Part shown: one piece after another, positions 50,928 to 62,120 of the stretch | How positions within the stretch are numbered: position 1 is the first letter of the stretch | Layout of the letters: each line of letters opens with the position of its first letter | From: Adiantum capillus-veneris | Lineage: Eukaryota > Streptophyta > Polypodiopsida > Polypodiales > Pteridaceae | Assembly: GCA_014529385.2 (NCBI GenBank) | Contig: CM043944.1 | Coordinates: forward strand, 174,675,240 to 174,739,239 | Direction of reading: 5' to 3' | DNA: 64,000 nt | Made by a program: the position numbers and the translations under genes | The notes under the pieces: generated by a model | Seen by the model: only the letters and a program-made list of their open reading frames with translations | Told to the model about the DNA's origin: nothing | Database searches by the model: none

Positions 50928-53288
50928 ACGTCTTTCCTTGAAAGTACAACTATGATGAGATGAAACCGTGACCCTCAACACCTATGGAGTGATTGTGTAT
51001 TAGATGGGTCATAACCCTAAAAATACCACTCCTAGAGACACAAGCAATGTTGTAACTAAGAAATATATTGTTTCAAGAAGCTTATCACTCCGTGAATAGA
51101 AGAGAAAGATGTCTAACACCCAAAGAAGATAGTCATACTAAACTTCTTTGGGTATTCAAAAGCGATCCTCTACTTTGAGGCACTCTTAGGTTATTTATGT
51201 TGTCTCATGAATTAGTTGCTTGATAGCTAGGCCATGCCTACTTGCTACCATAGGAAGCGACATCTATATTGGTTGCCTTGTGCATATAGTGAATCATGCA
51301 AAGTGCCCATCGATGTATACATATACAATGATTACAAGCCAATCAACCAGCCACACTTCCTCGTAAATAGAGTAGCTGATATTGTAGTGGAAGCATAAAC
51401 CATGATTTAGTGGGATGATCCCACCAAACTGGCATGCCATACATGCATATCAAAAAAATATAGTGATAAGACATCGGTTGTAATAAGCCTTTGTCTTCAC
51501 TAACGGCCTCAGTAGCTTGAGTCGATGCCATACGTACCTTGCACAATTGTATTGACATGGATACATACTTGTTTGTTGTTGCCAAACGTTATTACCAATG
51601 CACCAAACCTGTGTACCATTATCCTTGATCCTAAGTCAACAGATAGTACTTTCGCACCATAGAAGCCTTAATTCACAATAAGTCAGTCGAAGCACTTTGC
51701 TTTGCACAATAGAGAAATCTTTTCCAAAGGAAAGGTTAAAGAATGAAAAACAAGTAAAACTTTAAAGTGGCTAACCTTCTTTGCAAGAGCTTTGTCAAAC
51801 TCTTTCTATGAGTACAATTTTTTTCTTTTTTGCACTCAAATTTTCTTTCTGCCTCCTTACCACCTAGAGAGGAGAATCGAACGCCTCTCACCATCATCTC
51901 ATCAATCGGGTAATTCTTTAGGTGATTTACATATTCTGGATCTTTAGAGTACTTGAGCAATCTTTTCATACACATGTCAACCTGCAATTGATGTTTTAAT
52001 TTTGCTCTATCAAGATTCCCCGTCGAAAATTTGTCAAAACCTCTACTAGTTTCTTATGTTCCCATGCTGGGTTTTATCTTTTCTTCATCTCCCCGTAAAC
52101 CAAAGTTTAGCGGGATGTCATCTTTGTCAGATTCTCCACAAGAACACTTGTGTGCTACAGAATGGATCGGATCCTCTGTAGAAGAAGAATCTCTTTGAGC
52201 TGTAATATCACCATTATAGGCTTGGACACTCCAAGCAAGAAATCAATAGCAACACACGAATCTACCATCTCCTATTGCTTGAGAATTCTCACCGGCTATT
52301 CTTGTCATAGCCAAGAGCCTATAAAAACATCACTAGTCCCCCTCTTTCCTCCCAATTATGTCAATGCTCACGAAAGGGAGCCCTACTGCTATGGAACCGT
52401 AGTTGACTAGGAGAAGTTGAAGTACGGAGGTCGCTTTTTTGTGCAAAATCCACAAAGGGGAACTTAGTGAGGGCCACAAAGAGAGCTATGACATTCTTGA
52501 GCCTATTCTGACTTGTCAAAGATGAAGCTCACTATTGGGAGGTTTTAGGTTAGTGCTAAACTAAGCACCTATAAAACATCCTAGTAGACGTGTTCACAAT
52601 GCTACAAAGCATATCGAATTTTTCACATTCTCTTGTAACCAGTAGGATGATGAATACCCCTTGAAAAAGGTAAAACCCCTTGATACGGTCAAGCATAAAC
52701 TTGCAGGTGGTTGTCACAAGAATTTAGATTAATGTGTTGATGTGGGGAAATCATAGTCAAGCAAGGGTGGCCTCTACACCTCCATAATTGGAGTCTGCGA
52801 TCACCTTAGATGGATAGACGAATCTATTGACAATGGAGAGCACCACAAGGGGCTTCCAATGGGGGTGAGAGGGAGGTAAATGTTTTTCTAGCATGAGAGT
52901 TTGTAGGTTAATTTGGAGCATCAACCCCTAGTTTATTTGAAGCCTTGAAAAGAAAGAACATGCTTCTTGACAAGTGGTTTAAGTGTGCATGAATTATAAT
53001 ATATTTTTGGTCATGCACAACCCAAAGAGGCTAGCCTCTCATTGATAAACTAAGCCTACAAGTGGTGAATGAGCTTATTTACCCCGATTCAACCACTTGG
53101 AAAAAAATTTAAATTAGATTTGGTAGTGTATTCTTTCATGTAAATGGCATGGAAACGTTCAAAAGCAAATAGGACATGCACAATGAAAAGAAACTCCCTA
53201 ACCGAGTAGGTCTCCAACTTTAGGGAGATTGACAAAAAAGGATCGAAAAAATCCAAACATTGCAGGGCCTCAATTGAGGCCCCACACA
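50928..53288. other. Unclassified sequence, no gene recognised
   Basis: Several 60-86 codon open frames on both strands carry no motif I know. No LTR ends, inverted repeats or tandem repeats were seen. Confidence 0.45.
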
Positions 53289-53990
53289 TGACTACTTGGA
53301 ACACCTAGAACTGGTCCAACCCAAAAGTCTCACTAAGTCATTGCTTATGCACAAATATAAGATGCTCAAGCATTGTGGCATGCTTGAGTCAATTGATAGG
53401 GTTATGAAGAAGGAAAGGGGATGGAGGGTTGGGAATTTTGCCTCAAAGTGGCCAGATTTGGTGTTGGAACAAATAATTGCACCCACTTAGAAAAAGGAGA
53501 TAGTCCAAAACACAAAAGTTAGAACAATATAAGAGTGCAATAATAAACTTTCTGCTTTGATTGCAATGGGGTAGGACACACAAAGGCTAAGTGTAGAAGC
53601 TAGTAATTGTAAGCCTAAGAGAAATAATAAATTGTTTAGGGCATATGTACATAGTACAGACGTTGCCTATATTTTTGGCATTGTTCATGGAGGTAACATG
53701 TAGCCATGAAGATAACCTCACACTTGTGAAATGGCTCAAGCTATGTGGGAGTCAACTGTAGGTTGTTATGAGTCAGTTCACCTTTTTTGCACCTTTGTTG
53801 GCCATAGAGTCATTGTTGATGTAGATGATGGAGCTAGATAAAACTTATGAAAGTATTTATTAGTTGAGAAGTCTACTACCATTGATCATGAGTATACTCC
53901 TAGTTTACCCAACGGTTTTCGATGTAATGACCAGATGATATGGAATAGTGTAAACTAGGAGCTTCATTGGTCATGTAGGACTATGAGGCA
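53289..53990 (+). pseudogene. Retrotransposon gag-protease scrap with CCHC zinc knuckle
   Basis: At 53553-53594 one frame reads CFDCNGVGHTKAKC, an exact C-x2-C-x4-H-x4-C zinc knuckle. The open stretch before it (53296-53490, containing SIDRVMKKERGWRVGNFASK) and the following VGHRVIVDVDDGAR at about 53800 could be gag and a degraded protease start. There is no reverse transcriptase downstream. This is a deeply decayed fragment of an LTR retrotransposon. Confidence 0.5.
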
Positions 53991-55049
53991 AGACTTGACT
54001 TTTACGTCAAGTATCATGCAAGAGCAGACATGTACTTTGGTGCAAAGGAATTGTAGAGTCTTAGTCTTAGCCTATGACCTAGCTACTTACATAACGTATT
54101 CTAGAAAAGCATAGGGATAGGGTATCACTCTCCATGGTGATTCTAGCATCCCTGCCACTCCTGCTTATTCTTCCATGAAGATATGTTGTGGCAAGGTTGC
54201 AGAGGTTTATACTTGTTACGACTCATTGATTTTCTATTTGTAGATGAAACTTAAATGATGATGCTTATATTCATGAAGCTAAAATAAAAAATGGCTTTAA
54301 ACCATGAAAGAAATGCTAGGGGAGAGAAACTCTTAAGACTAACTGCGTAGGCTATTTAGACGATTTATTAGATGTATTGTAGAAAGGTTAACCACCATCT
54401 AAGAAAGTAGATCGTGCATCAAAGTAAACACATGCAAATTTCCTAGGTGGCATGGCCGTATGGCCTCGTGGAAATTTGTGTCTAGGTGGTTAATGGACTT
54501 CAAAGACAATGTCACGCAGCTCTCAAAATCTGTATGTTTGTGGGGCAAGGGGGGGGGGGGTGCTATTGTAGATTGTATAGGAAGTGCATCAATCACCAAG
54601 GCGCAAACTTCCACAACATGGCCATATGGAACCATGCGATTGGAATTTGTTGATACATTTCCAAGACCATGTCAGAATGCTCTTTACATTGCACATATGG
54701 GTGGAGTGTTCTATCCCACATGAATACAAATTTTTATGACCATCAAAGACCAAATTGGAAGTGCGCCAACCTCCCACACCCAACTTCCCTAAGCATGGTA
54801 TATATGGCCATGTGAAAATTTGCACCCAGGTTGTTGATGTAGTTTCAAGGCACTCAGGGATTGCTCTATCCCCATCTATAAAATTTTTGGTAACTATCAA
54901 AGAAACTCATTATGGTGCATCAACCGCATAGACACAATTTTAACAACATGGTCGTATGGGACCATGAGATGAAAATGTGCGTTGAAATGATTGTGCATTT
55001 CCAAGGTAACATGAGAATGCTCTCAAAATTTGCAAGAATGGTAGGGTGT

Positions 55050-55623
<574 letters not shown>

Positions 55624-55989
55624 AGCCTTTGTGTGTGTGTGGGCAAATTTCCAGCACGGCCCTATGGTGCCATGTAATGACAATTTGTGTCTAGATGCTA
55701 GGTGCAAAAAGGGTGCTAGAATTCTTACAAAATTCTCATGCGCTAGCAAAACAATAAATTCTCCATGCGTAGAAATTTTGATAACCATCAAAAACCATCT
55801 TGAAAGTACTCCAAACAAATTTTAATAACCACTCTTTACTATTCTAAAACTGTGCCAACCACCCACACAAAAGTTTCCTATGCAAGATGTTATGGCATGA
55901 TGCAATTGGAAATTGCGTCTAGGTGGTTGATGCATTTCTAAGATGATTGTTGATTGACTAAACAATTAGATAGCCAACAAAAGCTTTTG

Positions 55990-56392
55990 ATTGAAGACTT
56001 GCTGCAGTGTGGTGGTCCCCTTTAAATTTTGCCCAAGTGGGATATTCCTTTCATGCACATTTAATGTCTAAGCCAACATTTGTAAATACATGAAAAGCAA
56101 TCGCAAGAATATTCTTTTGTAAGACTATTTTGATATACATGGTTTAGAATTTAAAATAGTTGTGATGAGCCCTAAACCATTGAGTTTGGATACTCTGAGA
56201 TAGCCTTGTGCCAGATCTCAAAACCTTAGTTCATTCACTTTTAAGCAACAATCAATTAAGTGGAAAAGTCTTGCAGAGCGATAGCTGGCTATTATGATAA
56301 TTTTTGCATTTGTGCGTACGAGATGCTAACGCAATTATATCATGTGCTTCATCTTTCCATGCTTATTTCATTGATGCTCTTCATGTTATGAA
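55990..56392. other. No gene recognised
   Basis: Unclassified sequence between the tandem array and the older Copia gag fragment. Confidence 0.4.
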
Positions 56393-56719
56393 TTACTGCA
56401 AACACAAAGAGCTATTTCTACTTGTTGTGTCCTGTAGAATTGTATGTTTTAACTTTTGAGACCATAGTTCTTCAACATTGGCCTTCATCAGAATCGTAAA
56501 GAATATTGACTCACCAAGATGCAACCTAATAGTTGCCATGGCACGAGCATCAAACTCCTCCCAATGATCATCAATGTACAAACCCTCTTTGCTCTCTTTT
56601 AATGACACTACAAATCCTTTGTTGATTAGGAGATCAAACATTCTCTGCTTCCATATAGTGAAATTTGTAACATCAAATTTCTTAATGTAGTAATCTTCTG
56701 TCCCCAAAGATCCAACTAT
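56393..56719 (-). pseudogene. Older Copia element, gag N-terminus
   Basis: The minus-strand frame GSLGTEDYYIKKFDVTNFTI, WKQRMFDLLINKGFVVSLKE and EEFDARAMATIRLHLGES is the N-terminal gag of a Tnt1-94-like Copia (pattern: Y-x-x-x-K-F-x-G-x-N-F-x-x-W-K, later R-A-x-x-x-I-R-L-x-L). The frame decays after NVEELWSQKL and stops at 56393. Its upstream end is cut by the Copia-2 insertion, and the leader continues at 61898. The codon at the start position reads ATA across the junction, where a start ATG would be expected. The target duplication of Copia-2 (ACTAT) falls on exactly these bases. Confidence 0.78.
56715..56719 (+). repeat. Target-site duplication of Copia-2, left copy (ACTAT)
   Basis: ACTAT here and at 61898-61902, directly outside the two LTRs. 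Confidence 0.95.
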
Positions 56720-56946
56720 TGTTGGAATTAGGGTTGCAGAGAAACACACACAGCTTGGAGAAGACGAAGGAAGCTCAAGGCACACAATAGAGAGTGTGTT
56801 ACTTAGTGTGCTATGGAAAGATAGATAGCCCTAGAGTGATGGGCGTATATACAATGCACGGGGGAAAAAACCTCCTAAAGAGGGAAAAAATGCCCCGGCG
56901 GTCCTAGTGTGTTCACACACATCACTACCACATGTATATGGTAACA
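56720..56946 (-). repeat. Copia-2 3' LTR (227 bp)
   Basis: On the minus strand it reads TGTTACCATATACATG to CTAATTCCAACA. The base order appears the same as in the LTR at 61671-61897. Confidence 0.96.
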
Positions 56947-56958
56947 AATCCCCCCTGG
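56947..56958 (-). other. Polypurine tract of Copia-2
   Basis: On the minus strand CCAGGGGGGATT directly precedes the 3' LTR, the plus-strand primer. Confidence 0.88.
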
Positions 56959-57021
56959 AGTGATGCGGTGAACGAGAGCTGGCACATGAGTAAAGGGAAG
57001 TGCCATGCCCTGAGGACAGGA

Positions 57022-60000
57022 TCAGTCCACAAAGGGGAGTAAGCCCAAAGCTTTGCGGAAAGCTTCAAGCTTCTCACGAGACAATGCCTTTGTGAAAAGA
57101 TCTGCAAGGTTGTCCTGTGTTGGCACATAAGCCAAGCTGATCTCTCCTGCTGAGAGCCTCTCCCTGACATAGTGGTAATGCACCTCAATGTGCTTTGTGC
57201 GAGCATGAAAAACTGGGTTCCTCGCAACTGCCAATGCGCTCTGACTGTCAGTGTAGATAGTGTTGGCAGTGTCCTGTCCAACACCCAAGTCAGCCATAAG
57301 GCGTCTGAGCCATACACACTCAACCGTAGCTGTGAAGACTGCCCTGTACTCAGCCTCACAACTCGAAGTGGCCACAGTAGGTTGCTTCTTGCTCAACCAT
57401 GATATACATGAACTGCCAAGCATGAAACAAAAACCACTTGTGGACACTCGCGTGTCAAAACAACCAGCCCAATCTGAGTCCGAAAAAGCATGTAAGTCTG
57501 GCGGCAATGATCCCCCCTTGGGACAAAACAAGCCAAGATGTAAAGTGCCACTAAGGTAGCGGAAAATCCTCTTGACAGCCTGCCAATGCTTAGACCCTGG
57601 GCTATGCATAAATCTGCTGACCTGCGAGACTGCAAACTGAATATCTGGCCTCGTGTTGCATACATAAATGAGGCAGCCAACAGCAGTTTGGTAAAGAGTG
57701 ACATCAGCAGGATCGCCAGCATCATGTAGACTCAACTTCAAACCTGTTTCCATGGGAGTGGCAATAGGTTTGCAATCCTCAAGTCCAAACTTACATAGCA
57801 ATGTCTCTATGTAACTTTTCTGACACAAGGCAATACCACCATCACACTGCTTAAACTGTATACCCAAGTAATGATGCAACAGCCCCAAATCTTTCATCTT
57901 GAAAGTAGCATTCAAATCAGCCTTAAATTCAGCAATATGTCTCTCATTTGGTCCAGTGATCAGCAAATCATCAACATAAAGAACCACAATGAGAAATACA
58001 TCATCCTCACGCTTTACATACAATGTGCTTTCTGTTGGACTGTTACGAAAGCCTCGTTTAACCAAATGAGTGTCAGCTTTCTCATACCAAGCACGAGGAG
58101 ATTGCTTCAACCCATACAAAGCCTTCTTACATTTGCACACTTTGTCTTCTTGTCCTTTTATGACAAAACCGCGAGGCTGCGTTACATAAACTTCCTCAAA
58201 TATGTCACCATTCAAGAAAGCAGTAACAATGTCTGATTGATGTACATCCCAACCAAAATGAGCTGCCAATGCACATAGAAAACGCACAGTAGTCATACGA
58301 CAAGTGGGAGAAAAAGTCTCTTCATAATCTATGCCTTTTTGTTGTGCATAACCCTTTGCAACAAGTCGAGCCTTATGGCGATCGATCTGACCATCCGGCT
58401 TGCGTTTCAACTTGTAAACCCACTTCGTACCAATGGCCTTTTTGCCAGGAGGCAAATCACATAAAGTCCATGTGTCATTCTCTATAAGTGCATCATATTC
58501 TGATTTCATGGCAGCAATCCAATTTTCTGAATTCTGTGCTTCATCAAAAGACAGAGGCTCCTCAACATCATGTAAACTAGACACAGCCAAAGCATAACAA
58601 TCTGATGCATAAGATGCATGGCGAGAGCCTGACCGAGTACGACTAGATAAAGGTGCATCCAATTTACTGTCACGCAAAGTGTGCACCAGCCATTTTGGCA
58701 TACCTCTAGCCTGCTCATTTTCAGCCCTTTCCTCATCAAGTACATCATGTACATCTGCATCAGTAATAGGCTGTTCTAAAACATTTTCAGAAACCCCCAT
58801 AGGCTGTACATTTGCCTCATTGGAACTTACATTCGTATTTCCACCACTGAAAAGAGGCAACAAAGTGTCATAAATGTCCTGTGAGCTTACATTACTGTCT
58901 CTAGTACATGACAGCAAGGGTTGAACAGAATCTTCCACAAACACTACATCCCGTGAAACCAAAATACGTTTTGTTTGCGGATGATACAACCTGTAACCTT
59001 TGCTTTCAGCACTATAACCAACAAAAATACATTTGACAGCCTTATCATCCAATTTTCTGCGCTGCACTTGTGGCACCAAAGCATATGCCAAACAGCCAAA
59101 AACACGCATGTGCTCAATAGAAGGTTTTCTATCATGCCATGCTTCATATGGAGTAATAGACTGCAAAGCTTTCGTAGGACACCTGTTAAGTACATAAGTG
59201 GCACACATGATGGCCTCAAGCCAAAAAGAATGCGGCAAAGCTTGACTTTTGACCATACATCGTGCCATTTCCGTTAGTGACCTGTTTTTCCTCTCAGCAA
59301 CACCATTTTGCTGAGGTGTATAAGGCACTGTACATTGGTGTTTTATCCCACGACTAGCCAGAAATGCATTAAATTCATGAGACATATACTCCCCCCCTCG
59401 ATCGGAACGGAGGGTGCCCATAGTACATTTTGAGACATTTTCAGCCATAGCCAAAAATTGTTTGAAGCACATAAAAACTTCGGACTTCGCTTTAAGAGGA
59501 AATACCCACGCATGCCTGGAGTAATCATCAATGAAAGTCACGAAGTACAGGTAATTGCCCAAGGACGGAGTTTGCATGGGCCCACAAACGTCACTATGCA
59601 CAAGCTGCAACCTGCATGTGGCCCTAACTGAACCATCCTTTGGAAACTTAGAACGCTGCATTTTACCCAGAATACAGCCTTCACAAACATGTTTGATAGG
59701 TGCTTCAAGAGGCGGCAAAGAAGCAACCATATCAGATTTCTGCAAACGTAGCAAACTGGCAAAATTCAGATGACCAAAACGTGCATGCCAAAGTTTTGCA
59801 TCTGAAATAGCCCTTGAATCTGCAACAGCATTTGCAAAATTTTTTCCACACTTGTCATACAAAGTGAGCTTATACAGCCCACGGCACAAAAGCCCAGATG
59901 CAACAATTTCATCACCAAAACTGAGATCATGAACTGTACATCTGTCATCCACAAATTTGACTACAAGTCCAAGTCTAGCAAGTGCGGATACAGACAAGAG

Positions 60001-61308
60001 ATTCTTCTTGATCCCAGGTACATAAAGTGCATCAACAAGTGTGAAGGAACTGCCATTAGCAGCAGTGAGCACAATCTTTCCAACTCCCTGAACTGGATAA
60101 GAGGCGTTGTTGGCACAAGTGACTGAATTCCCATGAGGGACAGACTCGAGAGAGGTAAACAATTCACGATGTGAGGTAATGTGCTTTGTAGCACCACTGT
60201 CGAAATACCACACATGTGAATCTGCAGCAACTGACAAGCATGCATCATGGACAGCAGGATTGTAAGTGCACTCTGCGCTAAAAGCCCATTCTGCATCAAC
60301 ATCAGCATCACAATCTCCTTTCACAGAAGACTCAACAATGGCTGCATTTGTAGTGGAACCAGCATTTGCAGTGGAACCACCCTCTTTCTTCTTAGCCTCT
60401 TTGGCCTTCAACTTAGGACACGACTTGATCAAGTGATCATTGGCTTTACAATAATGGCAACGCATCTTCTTTTTGCCCTTATCACCAGAATTGCCAGACA
60501 AAGTGCTGCCAGCAGAAGCATTAGGAACAGAATTTTTGCCACTCGCAGCAGAACCATAAGAAGTGGCTGCATTACTGTTACCACCCTTTCTTTGAGAAGC
60601 AATAAAAGCCTGTTCAACTGCACGCTGCCTAGTCCTGTTTTTTCTAGAAAGTGACTCTTGCAACAGCAATGTGCATAATGCATCAAACTTGACAACTTCA
60701 GGATTTCCTTGGGTCATCAGTCTCCAAGTACTAGCAAAAGTCTGGTAGGAATCTGGTAAGGCATCAAGAACAGTCTGCACAAGGGAACTGTCAGAAATGA
60801 CTTCACCTGCAGAAATGAGTTGCTCATTGATATCCTTGACACTAGCAAGGAAAGTGTCCATATCATCTTCCTCATGCATAATCTTCGACTCTAGCTCTTT
60901 ACGCAGCAAAGCAATTTTAGCCTCATTGCGGCTTGCATAAAGACCTGCTAGAATATCCCAAGCCTGTTTTGCAGATTTTGCTGAACGGATGTGAGGAATA
61001 ATGGTGCGCTTCACAGACAACGCAATCAATGCATGAGCCTGCGCATCCTTAACATCCCAACGAGCTTGTTCTGCTGTAGGCAAAACAACTCTAACAGCTG
61101 CAATCCTTGCAGCAAGACCTGCAACATCCTCAATATCGCCTACATCTTCAGAACCAGGACGTACATCAATGCCCTGCACAATGTTCCAGACACCTTTTGA
61201 CACAAGAACGTGTTGCATCATATAAGCCCACATAGGGTAGTTGTCCCCATCCAACCTGTCCTCAGCAGCAAACATCTTGAACACATCTGTGTTGTTGTTG
61301 TCAGCCAT
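57022..61308 (-). CDS. Copia-2 gag-pol polyprotein, complete (1428 aa)
   Basis: This single polyprotein carries everything needed for Copia transposition. The start is the ATG at 61306-61308 (MADNNNTDVFKMFAAEDRL). The frame is open 20 codons further, but only from a TTG, so I chose the ATG. Domains by residue: gag about 1-270 with the DNYPMWAYMM and DAQAHALIALSV blocks; CCHC knuckle CHYCKANDHLIKSC at 284-297; protease WYFDSGATKHIT with D370-S-G. The integrase zinc region has H508, H513, C542 and C545. The integrase triad is D573 (HSDVCGP), D636 (RSDRGGE) and E672 (QQNGVAER). Reverse transcriptase spans about 945-1190 with QSDIVTAFLNG (D1026) and YVDD at 1111-1114. RNase H has D1277, E1318 and D1354, followed by a LADLFTKAL end. 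Length is normal for plant Copia (about 1300-1450). It ends with TGA 75 bp before the 3' LTR. Confidence 0.97.
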   Translation of the reverse strand: MADNNNTDVFKMFAAEDRLDGDNYPMWAYMMQHVLVSKGVWNIVQGIDVRPGSEDVGDIEDVAGLAARIAAVRVVLPTAEQARWDVKDAQAHALIALSVKRTIIPHIRSAKSAKQAWDILAGLYASRNEAKIALLRKELESKIMHEEDDMDTFLASVKDINEQLISAGEVISDSSLVQTVLDALPDSYQTFASTWRLMTQGNPEVVKFDALCTLLLQESLSRKNRTRQRAVEQAFIASQRKGGNSNAATSYGSAASGKNSVPNASAGSTLSGNSGDKGKKKMRCHYCKANDHLIKSCPKLKAKEAKKKEGGSTANAGSTTNAAIVESSVKGDCDADVDAEWAFSAECTYNPAVHDACLSVAADSHVWYFDSGATKHITSHRELFTSLESVPHGNSVTCANNASYPVQGVGKIVLTAANGSSFTLVDALYVPGIKKNLLSVSALARLGLVVKFVDDRCTVHDLSFGDEIVASGLLCRGLYKLTLYDKCGKNFANAVADSRAISDAKLWHARFGHLNFASLLRLQKSDMVASLPPLEAPIKHVCEGCILGKMQRSKFPKDGSVRATCRLQLVHSDVCGPMQTPSLGNYLYFVTFIDDYSRHAWVFPLKAKSEVFMCFKQFLAMAENVSKCTMGTLRSDRGGEYMSHEFNAFLASRGIKHQCTVPYTPQQNGVAERKNRSLTEMARCMVKSQALPHSFWLEAIMCATYVLNRCPTKALQSITPYEAWHDRKPSIEHMRVFGCLAYALVPQVQRRKLDDKAVKCIFVGYSAESKGYRLYHPQTKRILVSRDVVFVEDSVQPLLSCTRDSNVSSQDIYDTLLPLFSGGNTNVSSNEANVQPMGVSENVLEQPITDADVHDVLDEERAENEQARGMPKWLVHTLRDSKLDAPLSSRTRSGSRHASYASDCYALAVSSLHDVEEPLSFDEAQNSENWIAAMKSEYDALIENDTWTLCDLPPGKKAIGTKWVYKLKRKPDGQIDRHKARLVAKGYAQQKGIDYEETFSPTCRMTTVRFLCALAAHFGWDVHQSDIVTAFLNGDIFEEVYVTQPRGFVIKGQEDKVCKCKKALYGLKQSPRAWYEKADTHLVKRGFRNSPTESTLYVKREDDVFLIVVLYVDDLLITGPNERHIAEFKADLNATFKMKDLGLLHHYLGIQFKQCDGGIALCQKSYIETLLCKFGLEDCKPIATPMETGLKLSLHDAGDPADVTLYQTAVGCLIYVCNTRPDIQFAVSQVSRFMHSPGSKHWQAVKRIFRYLSGTLHLGLFCPKGGSLPPDLHAFSDSDWAGCFDTRVSTSGFCFMLGSSCISWLSKKQPTVATSSCEAEYRAVFTATVECVWLRRLMADLGVGQDTANTIYTDSQSALAVARNPVFHARTKHIEVHYHYVRERLSAGEISLAYVPTQDNLADLFTKALSREKLEAFRKALGLLPFVD

Positions 61309-61656
61309 GGTAAATGCTGCACCTGATGTGAAAACTGCCCGAAAATAGGAGAAATGGAGCGGGAACAACTTGTGCTATATAGCACAAACCGTGGAAGACT
61401 ATAAGGCACCTGTTATGCAGAAAACGGCACTAACAGAAAATCTGCACAAAATGACGAAATAACCTGTGCAGTACTGCCCGTAGTGGAAACGGAGGCCGAA
61501 ATGAGCCCAAATCAGAATTCTGAGCAGACTGAGCTCTTCGAGCTCACCCAAAATATTTGTCGACCTGCGAACGCTTGCCAAAGCTCACTGAAATCGGAGA
61601 AAGTGAGCAGGCGTGTGCTGGAGCAGCTGGCGACTAAGCCCGGGAGGACGTGACCT

Positions 61657-61668
61657 GCTCTGATACCA
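61657..61668 (-). other. Primer binding site of Copia-2
   Basis: On the minus strand TGGTATCAGAGC lies two bases after the 5' LTR end, and the match continues AGGTCA. This is a perfect initiator-methionine tRNA primer site. Confidence 0.96.
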
Positions 61669-61670
61669 AT

Positions 61671-61897
61671 TGTTGGAATTAGGGTTGCAGAGAAACACAC
61701 ACAGCTTGGAGAAGACGAAGGAAGCTCAAGGCACACAATAGAGAGTGTGTTACTTAGTGTGCTATGGAAAGATAGATAGCCCTAGAGTGATGGGCGTATA
61801 TACAATGCACGGGGGAAAAAACCTCCTAAAGAGGGAAAAAATGCCCCGGCGGTCCTAGTGTGTTCACACACATCACTACCACATGTATATGGTAACA
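61671..61897 (-). repeat. Copia-2 5' LTR (227 bp) with promoter
   Basis: On the minus strand it reads TGTTACCATATACATG to CTAATTCCAACA. A TATA-like ttgtatatacgccc lies about the middle (near 61792-61805). The LTR is short for Copia but within the normal range. Confidence 0.95.
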
Positions 61898-62120
61898 ACT
61901 ATACTGACAAGAGCTAATTGGAAGAGAATAACACTAAGAACTTATGGAAAATTTTTGGTAAATTTTTTAGCAATCTTCTCTGCTCAAAGATCAAAAGCTC
62001 AACTAGAAACTCAACAAAGTCACTGTAAGGTCAATGTAAAAGAGTGTTGTAGAGAAAACCTAGAGGACTCGCGATGAAATGAATTGGACACAGCCTCTTA
62101 TATACAAAGATCAAAATCTC
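61898..62120 (-). pseudogene. Leader and promoter of the older Copia or adjacent sequence
   Basis: This is the continuation of the locus split by Copia-2. On the minus strand a TATA box TATATAAGAG (plus 62094-62104) is followed by about 200 bp of leader running into the gag frame at 56719 (ATTCTCTTCCAATTAGCTC, then the duplicated target bases). No primer binding site for a tRNA is recognisable, so the boundary between LTR and gag of the older Copia is unknown. Confidence 0.5.

Larger units (their letters stand above)
56720..61897 (-). mobile_element. Copia-2: apparently intact, young Ty1/Copia retrotransposon
   Basis: The element is 5178 bp on the minus strand. It has 227-bp LTRs with no difference that I can see, perfect TSD ACTAT, a perfect initiator-tRNA primer site, a polypurine tract CCAGGGGGGATT and one uninterrupted gag-pol frame of 1428 codons with all catalytic motifs. 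The two LTRs of a new insertion are identical and diverge with time, so this insertion is recent. It sits in the gag of an older Copia. A solo LTR of the same family, one base different, lies at 5320-5546. Confidence 0.97.

Noticed and set aside
35782-50932. Five-base target duplication for Tat-1
   Set aside because: Left aatgt and right acgtc do not match; only a one-off alignment (aatgt/aacgt) is possible, which would violate the CA end of the LTR.
61309-61368. 20-codon N-terminal extension of the Copia-2 polyprotein
   Set aside because: It begins with TTG. The first ATG (61308) gives a normal gag start.
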